Source: Sabellastarte sp. h YS-2021 (Eukaryota; Annelida; Polychaeta; Sabellida; Sabellidae). From it: a stretch of DNA of 64,000 bases. The notes beneath the pieces are model-generated. The model worked only from the letters and a program-made list of their open reading frames with translations. It did no database searches and had not been told where the DNA came from. This document shows, piece by piece, positions 1 to 15,830 of this stretch. The translations under genes were made by a program, and so were the position numbers. The first letter of the stretch is position 1; every line of letters begins with the position of its first letter. The stretch lies in NCBI GenBank assembly GCA_964017235.1, contig OZ024929.1, positions 26,285,464 to 26,349,463 of the forward strand, written 5' to 3'.

Positions 1-541
1 GTAACCTCAATTATATGTACTTTTATCATTTAAATACAGTACAACCTTTGTGTTCTAATATCTAATCGGATTGGGAAAGTGAAAATCTGTTGAGATATTA
101 GAAGGTTGATAATATAGAAGAGGTTTTTAAGTATGAAACAATAGGGGCCTGGAGACTGGAAATGTGTTCATAAAATTGAATATTTAGTGAACAGAGATTT
201 GGGATCCAGTTTTCCATGAACACTTTCACTCTCATGTTACTGGTGTTTGATAAAAAAATTCTTTTGTTTTCTCACCCATCTAGTATCTGATAATAATTTC
301 ACTCTTGCTACTTGTTTGGATATAATAAGGTCTAATGTACACCCTGAATGTTTTCAGTTATTCTCATCTAATTGTACTCGGTGGGCAATGTATAAAAACA
401 AATCTCAATCTTACAGATCTTGCCCCAATACTTGTCACAGGAAACCCAGATTGCTTTTCCATGACATAAAAAGTGGTCTCCAACACAGTCAAAAAAGTTC
501 CCAAAAACTTCAGAAACCTAATTGTTCCCTTGGATCACTGT
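1..541. other. 3' flank of the cytidine deaminase gene, nothing recognised
   Basis: AT-rich sequence beyond the stop codon of the minus-strand cytidine deaminase gene. It presumably includes that gene's 3' UTR. No AATAAA in minus-strand orientation was found, and no coding or repeat signal was seen. Confidence 0.4.
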
Positions 542-4624
<4,083 letters not shown>

Positions 4625-4871
4625 TTTATCCTGTTTTAAAAACTTGTTTTATAATTAAGAATTTTAAGTTTGTCACAAAAATTCTGCTCCACAGATTTCC
4701 TTTATTGCGCTTACAGGACAGAAGTGTAAAGATTCAAACGTGACTGTTATTAAAATAGTCCCAGGGTGTTTATCTGACACTGTTATTTTACTTACTGTTT
4801 TCTTATCATAGGGGTCTCTAGTATTTATTGGCTTGAGGCCATACAAAGCTACCAATGACAGTCCTCATTTG

Positions 4872-5817
4872 GAGATGTTGAGCGCCAACTCGCGATCGGG
4901 AACATCTCGAGATTGTCCTTGCACAAACTCAAGATCTTGAGTTGAGGCAAACATCTCGAGATGGGACTCCCATCTCGAGATTGGGCTGCCCAAACTTAAG
5001 ATGTTTACCTAGCGCTGTGATTTGCTAATTAATTGAGGTCTATTAATAACTGATTGGCTAATTTTAGTGACTGCATGGGCAATATTGTGTGTGCTCACTC
5101 AGTCAGGTAGTCATTTCTATTTATAATTGCAATTATTGTGTCATTATGATGACTGCTTTGTTTCTTTTTTCTGTATAACTACAAAGAATCAGACAGATAT
5201 AAGTATCCATTTTTACATGAAATGTGACTTAAATCTGTGAATCTGGGTTTCAGTCATAGCTCAGAAAATGTAGTGAAGAACTAAAAAGTCATCAATCTTA
5301 ACCATTAACCATTTATAGTTATGATTTTATTCCAATAACTGTTGTGTTGGAATGACTATCTTACAATGTCAAGGGTAAACATCATTCATATTTTATGAGC
5401 CTGTTAATAGAAGGAGTCAGTGTTATAAAAGTGCAATTAGTAATCTAGTAAAGGGATGCATCTGGCAACACACCAACAATTGTAGAATTGCAATTAAGAA
5501 TCTGAGAAAAAGTTCAGGCAACAGTGTACACAAACAAATTTCTTTGAACAGATAATCAAAGAGTTTTATATTCAATGCCATTGTTATCCTTTGCCAAATT
5601 TTATTAGGAAGCCACAACCATGTTTATATAATCTAGGGAAAGTGATCATAGCTAAGGGCAATTGCCTAAAGTATTTAGCAAAGTTATCTTAAGTTTGTGC
5701 AGCCCAATCTCGAGATGTACTGCCCAATCTCGAGATGTTTGCCTCAACTCAAGATCCTGAGTTTGTGCAAGGACAATCTCGAGATGTTCCCAATCGCGAG
5801 TTGGGGCCTAACAGAGA
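4872..5817. mobile_element. Non-autonomous Ginger-like DNA transposon (MITE), copy 1
   Basis: Element proper 4876-5813 (938 bp). It starts TGTTGAGCG and ends GGCCTAACA, and is flanked by a 4-bp duplication GAGA (4872-4875 and 5814-5817). Near-perfect inverted repeats of about 125 bp (4876-5005 and 5690-5813) contain several copies of TCTCGAGA-type palindromes. The interior has no coding capacity. TGT...ACA ends with 4-bp duplications are known for the Ginger/Tdd group of transposons; assignment to that group is inference. Confidence 0.8.
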
Positions 5818-6536
5818 CACACCTCCCTGTAGTAAAGTTGTTGTCAATGAACTTTGTGTAAACATATATAACAGCACGTATAGTACGTTCTCAGAAAGTC
5901 AGGCCTTTCAATGAATAATACATTGAGAAGTAACAGGATGGGTATCCAGAGAAAAATCTAGAAATACAAGTTGGAAAACCGTTATATATTTTCATATGGT
6001 GTATCATACTGTGAAGTGTGAAATACAACAACAATTATGACTAAATTTGATAAAGATGCATTTAGTTTTATGTAGTTTTAAGATAATAGGAATTTAAAAA
6101 AATACTATGGGCGGCATTAAATTATTGTTATGCATAAATGTTTTGTGCATTGAACATATTTTAACACATTTTCCATTAAGTAGTTGAGTTTGTGCTCTTA
6201 ATTATTTCTAACTTTTACGACACTGTAACTTTCAACTTTTCTCTAGGACAATAATGTTCCCTTTTTTGGAAGGTAAAACAAAATTATCCAAATTTACTAT
6301 ACAGTACATTGCTGTTCACCAAGGATTACACCAGGACTTTTATTGTTGTTTTCAAAACTATACTTGAGCGACCTTTTGTCAGAAGGACAATTAAATTATA
6401 TTCTGTTATCCTTGACCAAGACACTTTGCTTTTCATGTTTTAAATGGACAGATCAGAACACTGAAATGGTTCTGTCTGCCAATTGATCTTAATCTACGTC
6501 TGTTATCTTTCAAAAGGGTGCAGTTTTGAAGAAATA
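5818..6536. other. Spacer between two Ginger-like elements
   Basis: AT-rich sequence with no recognised gene, repeat or motif. Confidence 0.4.
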
Positions 6537-7750
6537 AAAGTGTTGGGCGAGAAGTACCGATCTGCGCAATCTCGAGATGGTACTTGCGCGATCTCGGCAT
6601 CAAAAGATCGCGCGCCCATCTCGAGATTGCTCAAGCAATCTCGAGATGGAGCTGCTCCAACTCACAATGATTTTTTAATTGATTTTGAAAAGGTCTTTCA
6701 TTTGGTATAGCAAATTATCTTAAAGTGTCAGTGACCAGATATCCTGTATGTTGTTATAATATACCTGACAGATTAAAATATGAAAAGACTCGCACACACT
6801 TCACTGAGACCTTCATGCAACAACTTGTGTTTTAATAAATCACAATACCTATGTACATGTTAATATCTGAATTAAAGAATTAGAATTAAAATTGTTTTTA
6901 ATTGGAAAACAGGAGGCCACATCTAATCCAATTATATTGTTACAATGAAGGGGTTATATGTTATAAGAGCAAATAGAGTGAAGCTACATGTAATTCAATT
7001 AGGTTATAACAATTTGGGGTGGCTTTCATGGGTATTTAAGTGAAGCAAATACTGAAGCCAAATGTAATCTAATTATCTGGTTACAATAATAAGAACCATA
7101 GGCCCTCTTGACACAACCATTGATCAATCATGCAATCAGCCAACAATAGACCACCAATAAGATGCCAATCACAGTCCAAGGCAACATCTTAAGTTTGGGT
7201 TCCCTTAAGTTAGGATCCTAAGTTTGAGCAAGCAAATCTTAAGATTTTACCTTACATTACACCATTACATTACAACTGGGGGTCTTGGGTGTTTTTGTAG
7301 AGGAATAATAAAGGATTTACCTGTTGTTAGGATTCCTGTTGGGAGGATTCCTAGAAACTGTGCCTGCCAATGCTGTAATCATTTTAAGTGACAAGTAATA
7401 CTAAAAGGACTTGACAATATTCAACAATGATGTACTTGTTGTATGGATCTGATGTATGTTAAAATATGTTTTTAGTATGTAATATGTTTACTGTTTTAAT
7501 GTTTCAATATGTATGTATGTACAAACCTGTTTTATACTAACTCAAATGTCCTGATGTTGTGAAAATCAGCCAATCATTGACCACCCCAAAAATGAATACA
7601 GCCAATCATATCTCAAGATTGTGTGATAAAAATCATTTTGAGTTGGAGCAGCTCAAGCAATCTCGAGATGGGCGCGCGATCTTTTGATGCCGAGATCGCG
7701 CAAGTACCATCTCGAGATCGCGCGGATCGGTAGTTCGCGCCCAACAAAAG
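6537..7750. mobile_element. Non-autonomous Ginger-like DNA transposon (MITE), copy 2
   Basis: Element proper 6541-7746 (1206 bp). It begins TGTTGGGCG, ends CGCCCAACA, and is flanked by the 4-bp duplication AAAG (6537-6540, 7747-7750). Inverted repeats of about 120 bp again carry several TCTCGAGAT motifs plus GCGCGATCT blocks. The TIR sequence differs from copy 1 but shares TGTTG ends, 4-bp duplication and CTCGAG-rich composition, so the two are related families rather than recent copies. The middle (7190-7245) has a run of AAGTTTG/CTTAAG motifs. No coding sequence. Confidence 0.8.
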
Positions 7751-7799
7751 TACCACGGTATATTTACGGAGCCCTGAAAGGGACATAGAACTGTTTTCC

Positions 7800-8470
7800 T
7801 TGCATTTTTTTATCTCGTTACCACAAGATAGTAAGTCATTCCCACAAGATAGGAAGTCATTCCCACAAGTTAGTAAGTCATTACCACAAGATACTAAGTC
7901 GTTCCCACAAGTTAGTAAGTCGTTACCACAAGATAGAAAGTCGTTCCCACAAGTAAGCAAGTTGTTCCCACAAGTTAGCAAGTCGTTACCACAAGTTAGC
8001 AAAGTCATTCTTACAAGATACTAACTCATTCCCACAAGTTAGCAAAGTCGTTACCACAAGATAGAAAGTCATTCCCACAAAATAGGAAGTCATTCCCACC
8101 AGATAGGAAGTCGTTCCCGCAAGTTAGAAAGTGGTTACCACAAGATACTAACTCATTCCCACAAGTTAGAAAGTGGTTACCACAAGATACTAACTCATTC
8201 CCACAAGTTAGAAAGTCGTTACCACAAGATACTAACTCGTTCCCACAATTAAGTTAGCAAAGTCATTACCACAAGATACTAACTCGTTCCCACAAGTTAG
8301 CAAAGTCATTACCACAAGATACTAACTTGTTCCCATAAGTTAGCAAAGTCGTTACCACAAGATAGGAAGTCGTTCCTACAAGTTAACAAATCGTTCCCAC
8401 AAGATAACAAGTCGTTCCCACAATATAGCAAGTCATTACCACAAGATATGGAGTCATTCCCACAAGTTTT
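7800..8470. repeat. 21-bp minisatellite, about 30 copies
   Basis: Tandem units of 21-22 bp on the pattern TCATTCCCACAAGATAGGAAG, alternating between TTCCCACAAG and TTACCACAAG and between GATA and GTTA versions. Read on the minus strand it is an open repeat peptide (LLTCGND-type heptads) because 21 is divisible by 3; this is not evidence of a gene. Confidence 0.9.
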
Positions 8471-9020
8471 ACTAAGTCATGCTTTGATGCCAATGTACAG
8501 GCAATTTCTTTGCCTATGATACCTAACTTATATAGAGGTCACTCATCTACTAGCATACCATTCAAGTTTACATATCCCTGTAGGCCTCCAGAGTTCCATG
8601 TTTCCTGTTATTTTACATGTCAAACTTTCATTTTATCAATTTGAATAGTTATTCTTCTAAGTTACCTAATTAGTGACCTTCAGAAGTCATCTACTTATTG
8701 TTACAGGTATACTGCAATACTGTCTTTTAGAGGTTTAATACTAATTGTGTTACAGTGTCTATATGTGGCACCTAAGGGGGAACCAAGGTAATGGTGATAA
8801 AGAAGGGATTGAGAATGATAAGACTATGCAATTTACTGTATGAAAAGTCTATGCAATTTGCAGCACAGCAAACACGAGTTTTGCTGCATCCAGATACATA
8901 GCTTGTATGAGAATCCAGTGGAGAAACTGCAAGGTATGCTGTGCCAAAAAGCACCCAGTCCAATGTAACATACTGAAATATCTTAGAAGGACCAAGGAAA
9001 GTGCCATAAAACAGGCATTT

Positions 9021-9150
9021 TGCTATCTTGCTATCTTGTGGGAACGACTTTCTAACTTGTGGGAACGACTTGCTATCTTGTGGTAATGAGTTGTTAACTT
9101 GTGGTAATGAGTTGCTAATTCATGGTCACAACTTCTTATCTCGTGGGAAC
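9021..9150. repeat. Short inverted copy of the 21-bp minisatellite
   Basis: About six units of the 7800-8470 repeat in opposite orientation (CTTGTGGGAACGACTTTCTA), forming the inner part of the right arm of the 7765-9202 element. Confidence 0.85.
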
Positions 9151-9524
9151 GAGATAAAAAAATGCCAAGAAAACAGTTCTATGTCCCTTCCTGGGCTCCG
9201 TATTATATTACATATCTATGGACCAATTTTAATGTCTCTGTGTTGGGAGAATTATATATGTACCCAGTATGTTTAACATGTGGTGTAATATTTCTATTGT
9301 ACTTGTTTCTTACATTTAGATTTATGAAAATTCAATTCTTTCAGTTACATTCCTATTCAAATTATGATTGATCATTTTAATATATATTTGAGCATTGATT
9401 AAAGAAAGTGAAAATTCGAAAAAGGCACTCGGAGAGCACAAGACTTGCTCCAGGGCAAACTACCTCCAATGTGGATTGTGAGTGCAATGATTAAAACTCC
9501 TTTAAAAGTTCTGCGAGCCAGGCG

Positions 9525-9665
9525 GTAATCTGGATCTCTACCAACATTTTATTATTTGTTCCTTGTACTCTTGTAGACATTTCATGAAACGTTTGTCAAA
9601 CTCCATCCACAACTTCTTGAGTTATTTTGCAAACAAACCCATAAAGCCAATTACATATACCTTCT
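9525..9665. repeat. Dispersed repeat, copy 1
   Basis: Shares an extended match with 49640-49800: a GATC...ACCA start, TTGTTCCTTGTAC, a CATTTCATGAAA stretch, and CATCCACAACTTCTTGAG followed by TTATTTTGCAAAC. Likely the body of an old SINE or LINE 3' end; no RNA polymerase III boxes identified. Confidence 0.55.
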
Positions 9666-10371
9666 TGTCGGGCGTTAAAAATGCTGAAGAATTAAGTTAT
9701 TACAACACGGAGACCCTACACAAAGTACAGAAGAGTGACAAAGAGGAATTATTTTGCCTGATTCCCCAAAGTGCAGACCTACTCTAAGTCTTTGTATTAT
9801 TGGATCTGAAACAGGAGTTCATTTTTTTATTAATTCACGAGAAAGGGAGGTATTGTGAAAAAAAATAGAAGAAATGGTCATTAATATTAAAAAGTCAGTT
9901 TCCATATATATTATACATAAAAATTAGACAAAAGGACTTTCATGAAAGGCTACCAAAACAGGAACAGGATAGAAAATTCAGGATAGAAAATTTATTGCAC
10001 TTACTTATGAAGGCTACAAAAAGAGGAACAGGATAGAAATTTCAGGATAGAAAATTTATTACACTTAATTATTGAAACAGGGTGCTATTCTATTGTTCAC
10101 CAGGAAAGTTACCAATGGGAGTGAAGTTGGAAAATTTCTCAGCAGAAAGCAAGGAGATTGGGCTCCCCATAGCGTGCGTCTTCTGCAGGGGTTACCTGTG
10201 TTTTGTATGACCAGATATACAATGACTCATCTTGTTTAGGCAGCTTAATTTTGCTCTAACCTAATCAGTGGTTTTAGATAATTTTTAATTTTTTTCTAAT
10301 TTTTACTTTATTAAATTGCTTTTTATACATAAACAGTTTAAATAAAACATATTTTGTAAAATTTCTGCCCT

Positions 10372-12239
10372 TTGCAGTACTTTGCGACACTGGTGATTCA
10401 CCATGGTAAGCACTGGCACTCTGGTGCCCTCCTGGAGGCCTGTGCTGAATGCTCGGAAATTGAGCAGAATCACCTCAAAACTCTCTTCCAAAAAAGAAGT
10501 GCTAAACATGCTGCCAAGTCTCTAATGATTGAGGACCTGGCCCCAGATAGTGAGGAGGATCCAAAGGTCAGTGAAATAGATGACTCCATCTTAGATATTA
10601 ATTTAGACAATCATCACCAAGCTTACCTGGTCCTACTGGATATGTATCTCTACCTGGTGTCATGGAATTCGCCAGATTGTCCCCTCTACAACTGGCTACA
10701 GTCTCAAGCAGAAATCAAACCTTGAGTCTTCCTGTCCTCAGCCCTGTCAAAGTCTCTTGTTTTTCAACCTGGCCTGGTTTTAACATCAGCGATTTCTACT
10801 ACACCAATCTTTTTCAAAACTCCAGCTTCTATTACAGCAACATCCGGGCTCTCTTTCTGCAGGAAGTACTTTTTCATCTGGCTCTGATCCATGGAAACTT
10901 GCAGATCCTCCAACTCCCCACACTGAAATTTCAAAAGCCCATTTGGAACAGCATAATATGCAAATGATGGAAAATATGTTGCAACAAAACCAAAAGCAGA
11001 TTCAGTATCTGTTTTTTTCAGCTACAGTGTGGACTCCAACAGTTCCTGTCTTGTTCCATAAATAATTGTTCTAAAGATTTTTCACCCCTGGTCAGCATAC
11101 TCCAGCTGCTACTACTATAGTTCCTCAGCATCTGCACTGAAAATTATTAATTTTTCGAAATGGTGCCTAAAACAACAAGTTTCCAAATTGGCTAATTTAA
11201 ATGCCATTTTCTTGTTGGATGATAGCCAAATATTGATAACTTATTACTCAGATTAGCTGAAAACTGATGATAAGAAAAATAATGCAATTAAACTTAACTT
11301 CATAAGAACTTGGCCAATAACAGGTGGCCAAAATGACAAATTAATTGGACTATCAAGTTCATTTTCTTGTCATAAGTTTGTCTGTTAATTTGTCCAACAA
11401 GAAAGTGAAAAGTTAAAATTTGTAAATTGGGAAGTTTGTCGTTTTAGGCACCATTTTGACAAAGTCTTGACGAATTAATGTTTGTCAGAGGTTTTCAGTG
11501 TGCTACTCAAGCACAACCCACTCAGGTTCTTGATATAACCCATCAACCTCCACAGCCAATTAAACCCATGTCTCTAGAACCCATGGATACTAGCAAATGG
11601 TTCCCAGAATTAAAAGGGGGGGTTAAAAGGATCAAAGGCTCAGCCAGCCTCCATTATCAGGGTGGTCATGTCCCCTTCATCACAATCACAGAATACTGTG
11701 GTTAGACCAGGACCATCATCTTCGTCCCTGGATATTGGTCAATTTGTGCCAAATCCACCCTATAGAGGCAACTGGTACCTGGTGGCAGGTCACAAATTTG
11801 AACAGAGACCTGAGATTGTGTCTCAGGCCTTCTCCAACATAGCCAAAACTGGTTACAAAGACCTTCTCTCTGATTTGTCAAACCAAAGAGAACTGGTCAT
11901 ATTGGAGCTCATGGTTATACATTGTCTGCTCAACTTTCCTCTACCCTTTCTACTGTGAGTGAATGCAATCTCAAAAATCTCAGGGCTCCCAGGGAGAAAG
12001 AAAAGACCTTCGGATTCTTAACCATAGATCCAGGTCACAGGGCTAGAGACCAGTACCTGCACAGACTTCTAAATAGCACCTTTGGAGGATACACTTCAGA
12101 TGCAATTCATGCTGGTCATCAAAAGAAGTGTAGCTGTAGCTTACCAGTGCTTTCTTGCGAAGTTTCTATACCTGCTGATCAGTGTGATTCTAATGTTTCT
12201 AATGTGACAGGACACATACCTCAAAAAGACCCAGAGTAG
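10372..12239 (+). pseudogene. Degraded gag-like coding sequence (uncertain)
   Basis: Three adjacent open stretches in different frames read like one decayed protein: 10372-10725 (HWHSGALLEACAECSEIEQN, then an acidic DSEEDPKVSEIDDS segment), 11478-11705, and 11662-12239 (PYRGNWYLVAGHKFEQR). The H/C spacing and following charged tract recall Gag proteins of DIRS or Ngaro-type retroelements, but no diagnostic domain is complete and no polymerase follows. A MITE (11158-11456) interrupts it. It could instead be a remnant host gene. Confidence 0.25.
11158..11456. mobile_element. MITE of 299 bp
   Basis: Terminal inverted repeats of about 65 bp beginning AAATGGTGCCTAAAAC and ending GTTTTAGGCACCATTT. 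The interior is AT-rich and non-coding. No convincing target duplication, so superfamily unassigned. It sits between two parts of the gag-like remnant. Confidence 0.75.
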
Positions 12240-13204
12240 TTTGGAAACATATCACTACAAGAATCTCAGAACGGCCCCCAATTCAGGCCCAGATCTCATC
12301 AAAAGCTCCATGATGCAAGAATATTAAAAGCACTTTATAGGCCTGGGTGTCAAGAATGGAAGCCAATAAGGATCCTGATATCACCCCTATGCCAAATCAA
12401 ACCATCTAATATCTGTTGATTACATGGTGAAAGAGTTTCAGTTGCTTCTAAAAAGCCAAGTCTTGCTTTCAATCAATTTCCTTTGCCTGAACCTTATTCT
12501 TAAATGTACATAAAAATTTATTGTTTCTTCTCTTATTTTTAGATATGAGTTCCAAGAAAATGTCATCATCAATAACTAAGTGTGTGTACCTACTACAGTT
12601 TATGTTTTCAAGATAATCCAATTGTATATCCGAAGGAAATAAATCAAAGATTTATTTACCCAAAAATTCAGTAGAATTGTACTGTGTCACCAGCTTCGGT
12701 TAAAGACTGAAGCAGATGAAATTCGAAAGGACAAAAATTATGCTGGATAGACAAAAATATTTGGCTAACAGACAGTATTTTTGCAGATCCAGACCATCTT
12801 TCAGAAGGATTGAGCCATGGTGAAGCCCCACCTTTTTGAAAAATATAACCTAGATCCAATGTACAGGTTATGACAAACGCACACAGGCAGACAGCAAGGC
12901 AAACACACAAAGTTATCACTTATCAAGATTTCAAAAGATGTGAACAGACAGCAGAAAATTCAATAAAATATCATTTTGGTAACATACTGTTAAACTGTTA
13001 GTCATATGACCATACAAGTTAATGGATTGTGCAAGATGGGACCTGTCTGGTGTGCCTCCTCTTTTCAAGGAGGAAAGAAGGACTTATTTTTGTCCACCAT
13101 TTTGTGGGACAGCAAACAAGCAAGATCATTTTCTAATATTGTGGAGTGTTGGTTCCTTTATCATACAGGTCTTCTTCAGGACTTTTTATATGTACAACCT
13201 AGAA
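12240..13204. other. Intergenic, nothing recognised
   Basis: AT-rich sequence without a convincing open frame or repeat structure. Confidence 0.35.
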
Positions 13205-13740
13205 ACAGAAAATAATGTTTCCATGGCAACACTTGCTGCCAGATATTGGTGCTCCTATTCATGCAGGGGTTTGGAATGCAAAGAACCCACAAAAATATAA
13301 GTCCAAGAAATAGAAAAAGTGTTGTCATGGCAACACGTATTGCCAGGTGTTGCCAAAAAACTAATCAGCTCCAATCTGTGCAGGAGTATGGAAAGCAAAG
13401 AACTCATAAAAATATTTGTAAGTCCAAGAAACAAAAAAGTGTTTCCATGGCAATACTTGTTGCCAGGTGTTGCTGAAAAGCTAATCAGCTACAGTCTGTG
13501 CAGGGTTATGGAAAGCAACCCATAAAAATATTCTTGAGTCCAAGAAACAGAAAAAGGTGTTGCCATGGCAACACTTGTTGCCAGGTATCATTGAAAAGCT
13601 AATCAGCTCCAATCCATCCAAGGTTTGGAGTTTGAAGAACTCCGAGAAAGATTTTTAACCCCAAGAAATATGAAAAAGTGTTGCCACAGCAATACTTGTT
13701 GCCAGATATTGCCAAGAAAGCAATTACACATAAATTCTCA
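13205..13740. repeat. Tandem array of ~115-bp units with X-box-like palindromes
   Basis: About five diverged units, 103-122 bp apart. Each has AAGAAAYAGAAAAAGTGTT, a CCATGGCAACAC palindrome region, TTGCCAGGTRTTGCC, GCTAATCAGCTCCAATC and a GGTTTGGAAAGCAAAGAAC segment. One unit (13559-13572) carries the perfect GTTGCCATGGCAAC palindrome; the others differ by one to three bases. Confidence 0.8.
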
Positions 13741-13879
13741 TGCCATGAAACCTTCACACCAATTTTAGCTGAGACACGTAAACAACTACCTGTAAATAAG
13801 CAGCAATAAAGGGTGATTCAAAGGGAAAGGCAAAATAATTTCCATGTCCAGCAGGATGGATATAATAATTAAAATAAGT

Positions 13880-15830
13880 TGTAACATTAAACTCATTTTT
13901 TTAATGAACAGGTTTTTATGGTAACATTACAATAAAGATCCTATTTTGGTCTAGATAAGTGTACATGTTTAATTTAAATAAAAAGTCTCAACTGCCACTT
14001 TAATCTTGCCAATCTATCATAAAAATTTGTCCTAACCTTAAACTAAATGTAAGTCAATGCAAATATTAAGAGTTTAAGGTCATGTTAACCATGTAGACTC
14101 TGTTCAAGGTTACTTATATCCAAAATTTAAGTGTGCTTAAAATCTATTACACATAATTTAAGATATTATCCAAAATTTTAAAAGAAAAGTAGTTATAATT
14201 ATGCCATTAAGAGTTAAAGGTCACCTCAATGTAGTCTTGGGGCATTTCTGTAACATCAGTTACATGTACCTGCAAAATATAGATCAAATATGTCATGCCA
14301 TTTTGGTATACTATGTGGAATCATAGAAAAAGTTGAGCTCAGTAACATTCTTTTACACATGGGAGTTTAAGGTCACGTTAAAATAGGGCACACCTTCAGG
14401 ACTAGATACATCAACATTCCAAATTTAAATTAAATCTGTCATGTAGATTTGAAATACTTTCCAGAAATTGAAAAATTTAAATTTAATATAGTTATGTTAT
14501 CACTAGAAGTTTAATTTCACCTTAAAATGGACTACACCTTGAAGACCAGTTACACCTATGTACCAAATTTGATTTGAATCTGTGAAGCCATCTTTAAGCT
14601 ATTGCCCACAAATCACAAAAGTAAAATTTTAATATAAATGTGTTGTAAGTGGGAGTTTAAGATCATCTTAAAATAGGGCACATATCAAAGACCGGCAACA
14701 CCTACATGCCAAATTTGAATTTCATCCTACAATCAATTTTTGACATATTTTCCAGAAACAAAGTGTGATGACGATGCTATTCCTATAGGTGATCCATCAC
14801 AGCTGAGTGACACCAAACTGTTGGAACCTTAAACTCATAGGTTTATAAAATATCAGTAATTTATTGTAACATTACAAAAGAGACCTTTTTCCTTTCGCCT
14901 AAATATATATACATGATGAATCTCAATGAAAAAAATATCAGCACATTAAATATCTTCCAAACACCAAAACAATTGTCCCAACCTTAAAGTCAATGTTAGT
15001 TTAAGGTAAGGAGTTTATTGTAATCTTTTCCTGAAGGTTCTGATCAAGGTTTGTTACATCCACAACTAAAACAGGCCTAGAATTGTACAGTATTTGAAAC
15101 ACTGTTCAATAAGTGCCAAACCTAAAGTGAATATAATTGTATTACTGGCAGCTTAAGGTCACCTTATTGTATGACACTTATGTGTATATATGCAAAATTT
15201 GAATGACACTTTGTATATATGCAAAATTTGAATGACAAGTTATTTTCAGTGTACTTTATGGAAAAATAAAAAATGTAAACTCAAGAAATAACTTTTTAAG
15301 GTTTGAGGTCACCTTAAAACAGGGAACACCTTGAAAACCAGTTACAACGACTTGGCAAATTTGAATTGAATCAATCAACCCATTTTTGAGATACTGTCTG
15401 GAAACAAAAAATCTTAACCTCAATATAAATATGTTACTATTGGAAGTTTAAGGTAACCTTAAAATAGGGCACACCTTAAGGACCAGTTACATGCACATAC
15501 CAAATTTGAATTTAATCCATACTGCCATTTTTGAGATACTCTCCGGAAAGGAAGTGTGACATCGACACTGACCATATTTGTCTCTCCAACATAGCTGCTA
15601 GTGACACAAAAGTAATGCAACCTTAAACTCACAAGTTTATCAAATATCAGGAATTTACTATAATCTTACAAAAGAGACTTTTTGGTGTAGACAGATGTAC
15701 ATGATGAATATCAAAGAATAAAGTCTTAATTAGCACATCAAATATCTTTCATACACCAAAACATTGTCCCAAACGTAAACTCAAAGTTAGTTTGAGGCTG
15801 TGAGGGAGTTTAAAGAAATCTTTTTGTGTA
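13880..15830. repeat. Higher-order tandem repeat array
   Basis: Sub-units of about 170-200 bp (AGTTTAAGGTCACCTTAAAA, GGGCACACCTT, ACCAGTTACA, CCAAATTTGAATT, TTTTGAGATACT) are organised in a larger unit of about 780 bp. The larger unit is marked by AACCTTAAACTCA...TTATAAAATATCAG...CAAAAGAGACC at about 13890 (diverged), 14827 and 15610. Read on the minus strand, the sub-unit core TATCTCAAAAATGG...ATTCAAATTTGG resembles the core of the NOC2L intron arrays. No coding content. Confidence 0.7.

Larger units (their letters stand above)
7765..9202. mobile_element. Inverted-repeat element carrying minisatellites in its arms
   Basis: The left end TACGGAGCCC...AAGGGACATAGAACTG (7765 on) is repeated in inverted orientation at 9140-9202. 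Each arm is about 60 bp of unique sequence reaching TTTTTTTATCTCGTT, then runs into a 21-bp tandem array (long on the left, short on the right). The 8480-9010 interior is unique-looking. No clean target duplication was seen (both flanks are TATATT-rich). Probably a MITE or a foldback-type element; superfamily unknown. Confidence 0.65.

Noticed and set aside
7613-8008. 131-codon minus-strand open frame with repeated LLTCGND heptads
   Set aside because: It is the 21-bp minisatellite read in a frame without stops, joined to a MITE end; no start context, splice signals or family support.
10662-10967. 101-codon open frame overlapping the gag-like segment
   Set aside because: Composition (Phe/Ser/Leu from pyrimidine-rich DNA) and lack of family resemblance suggest a chance frame.
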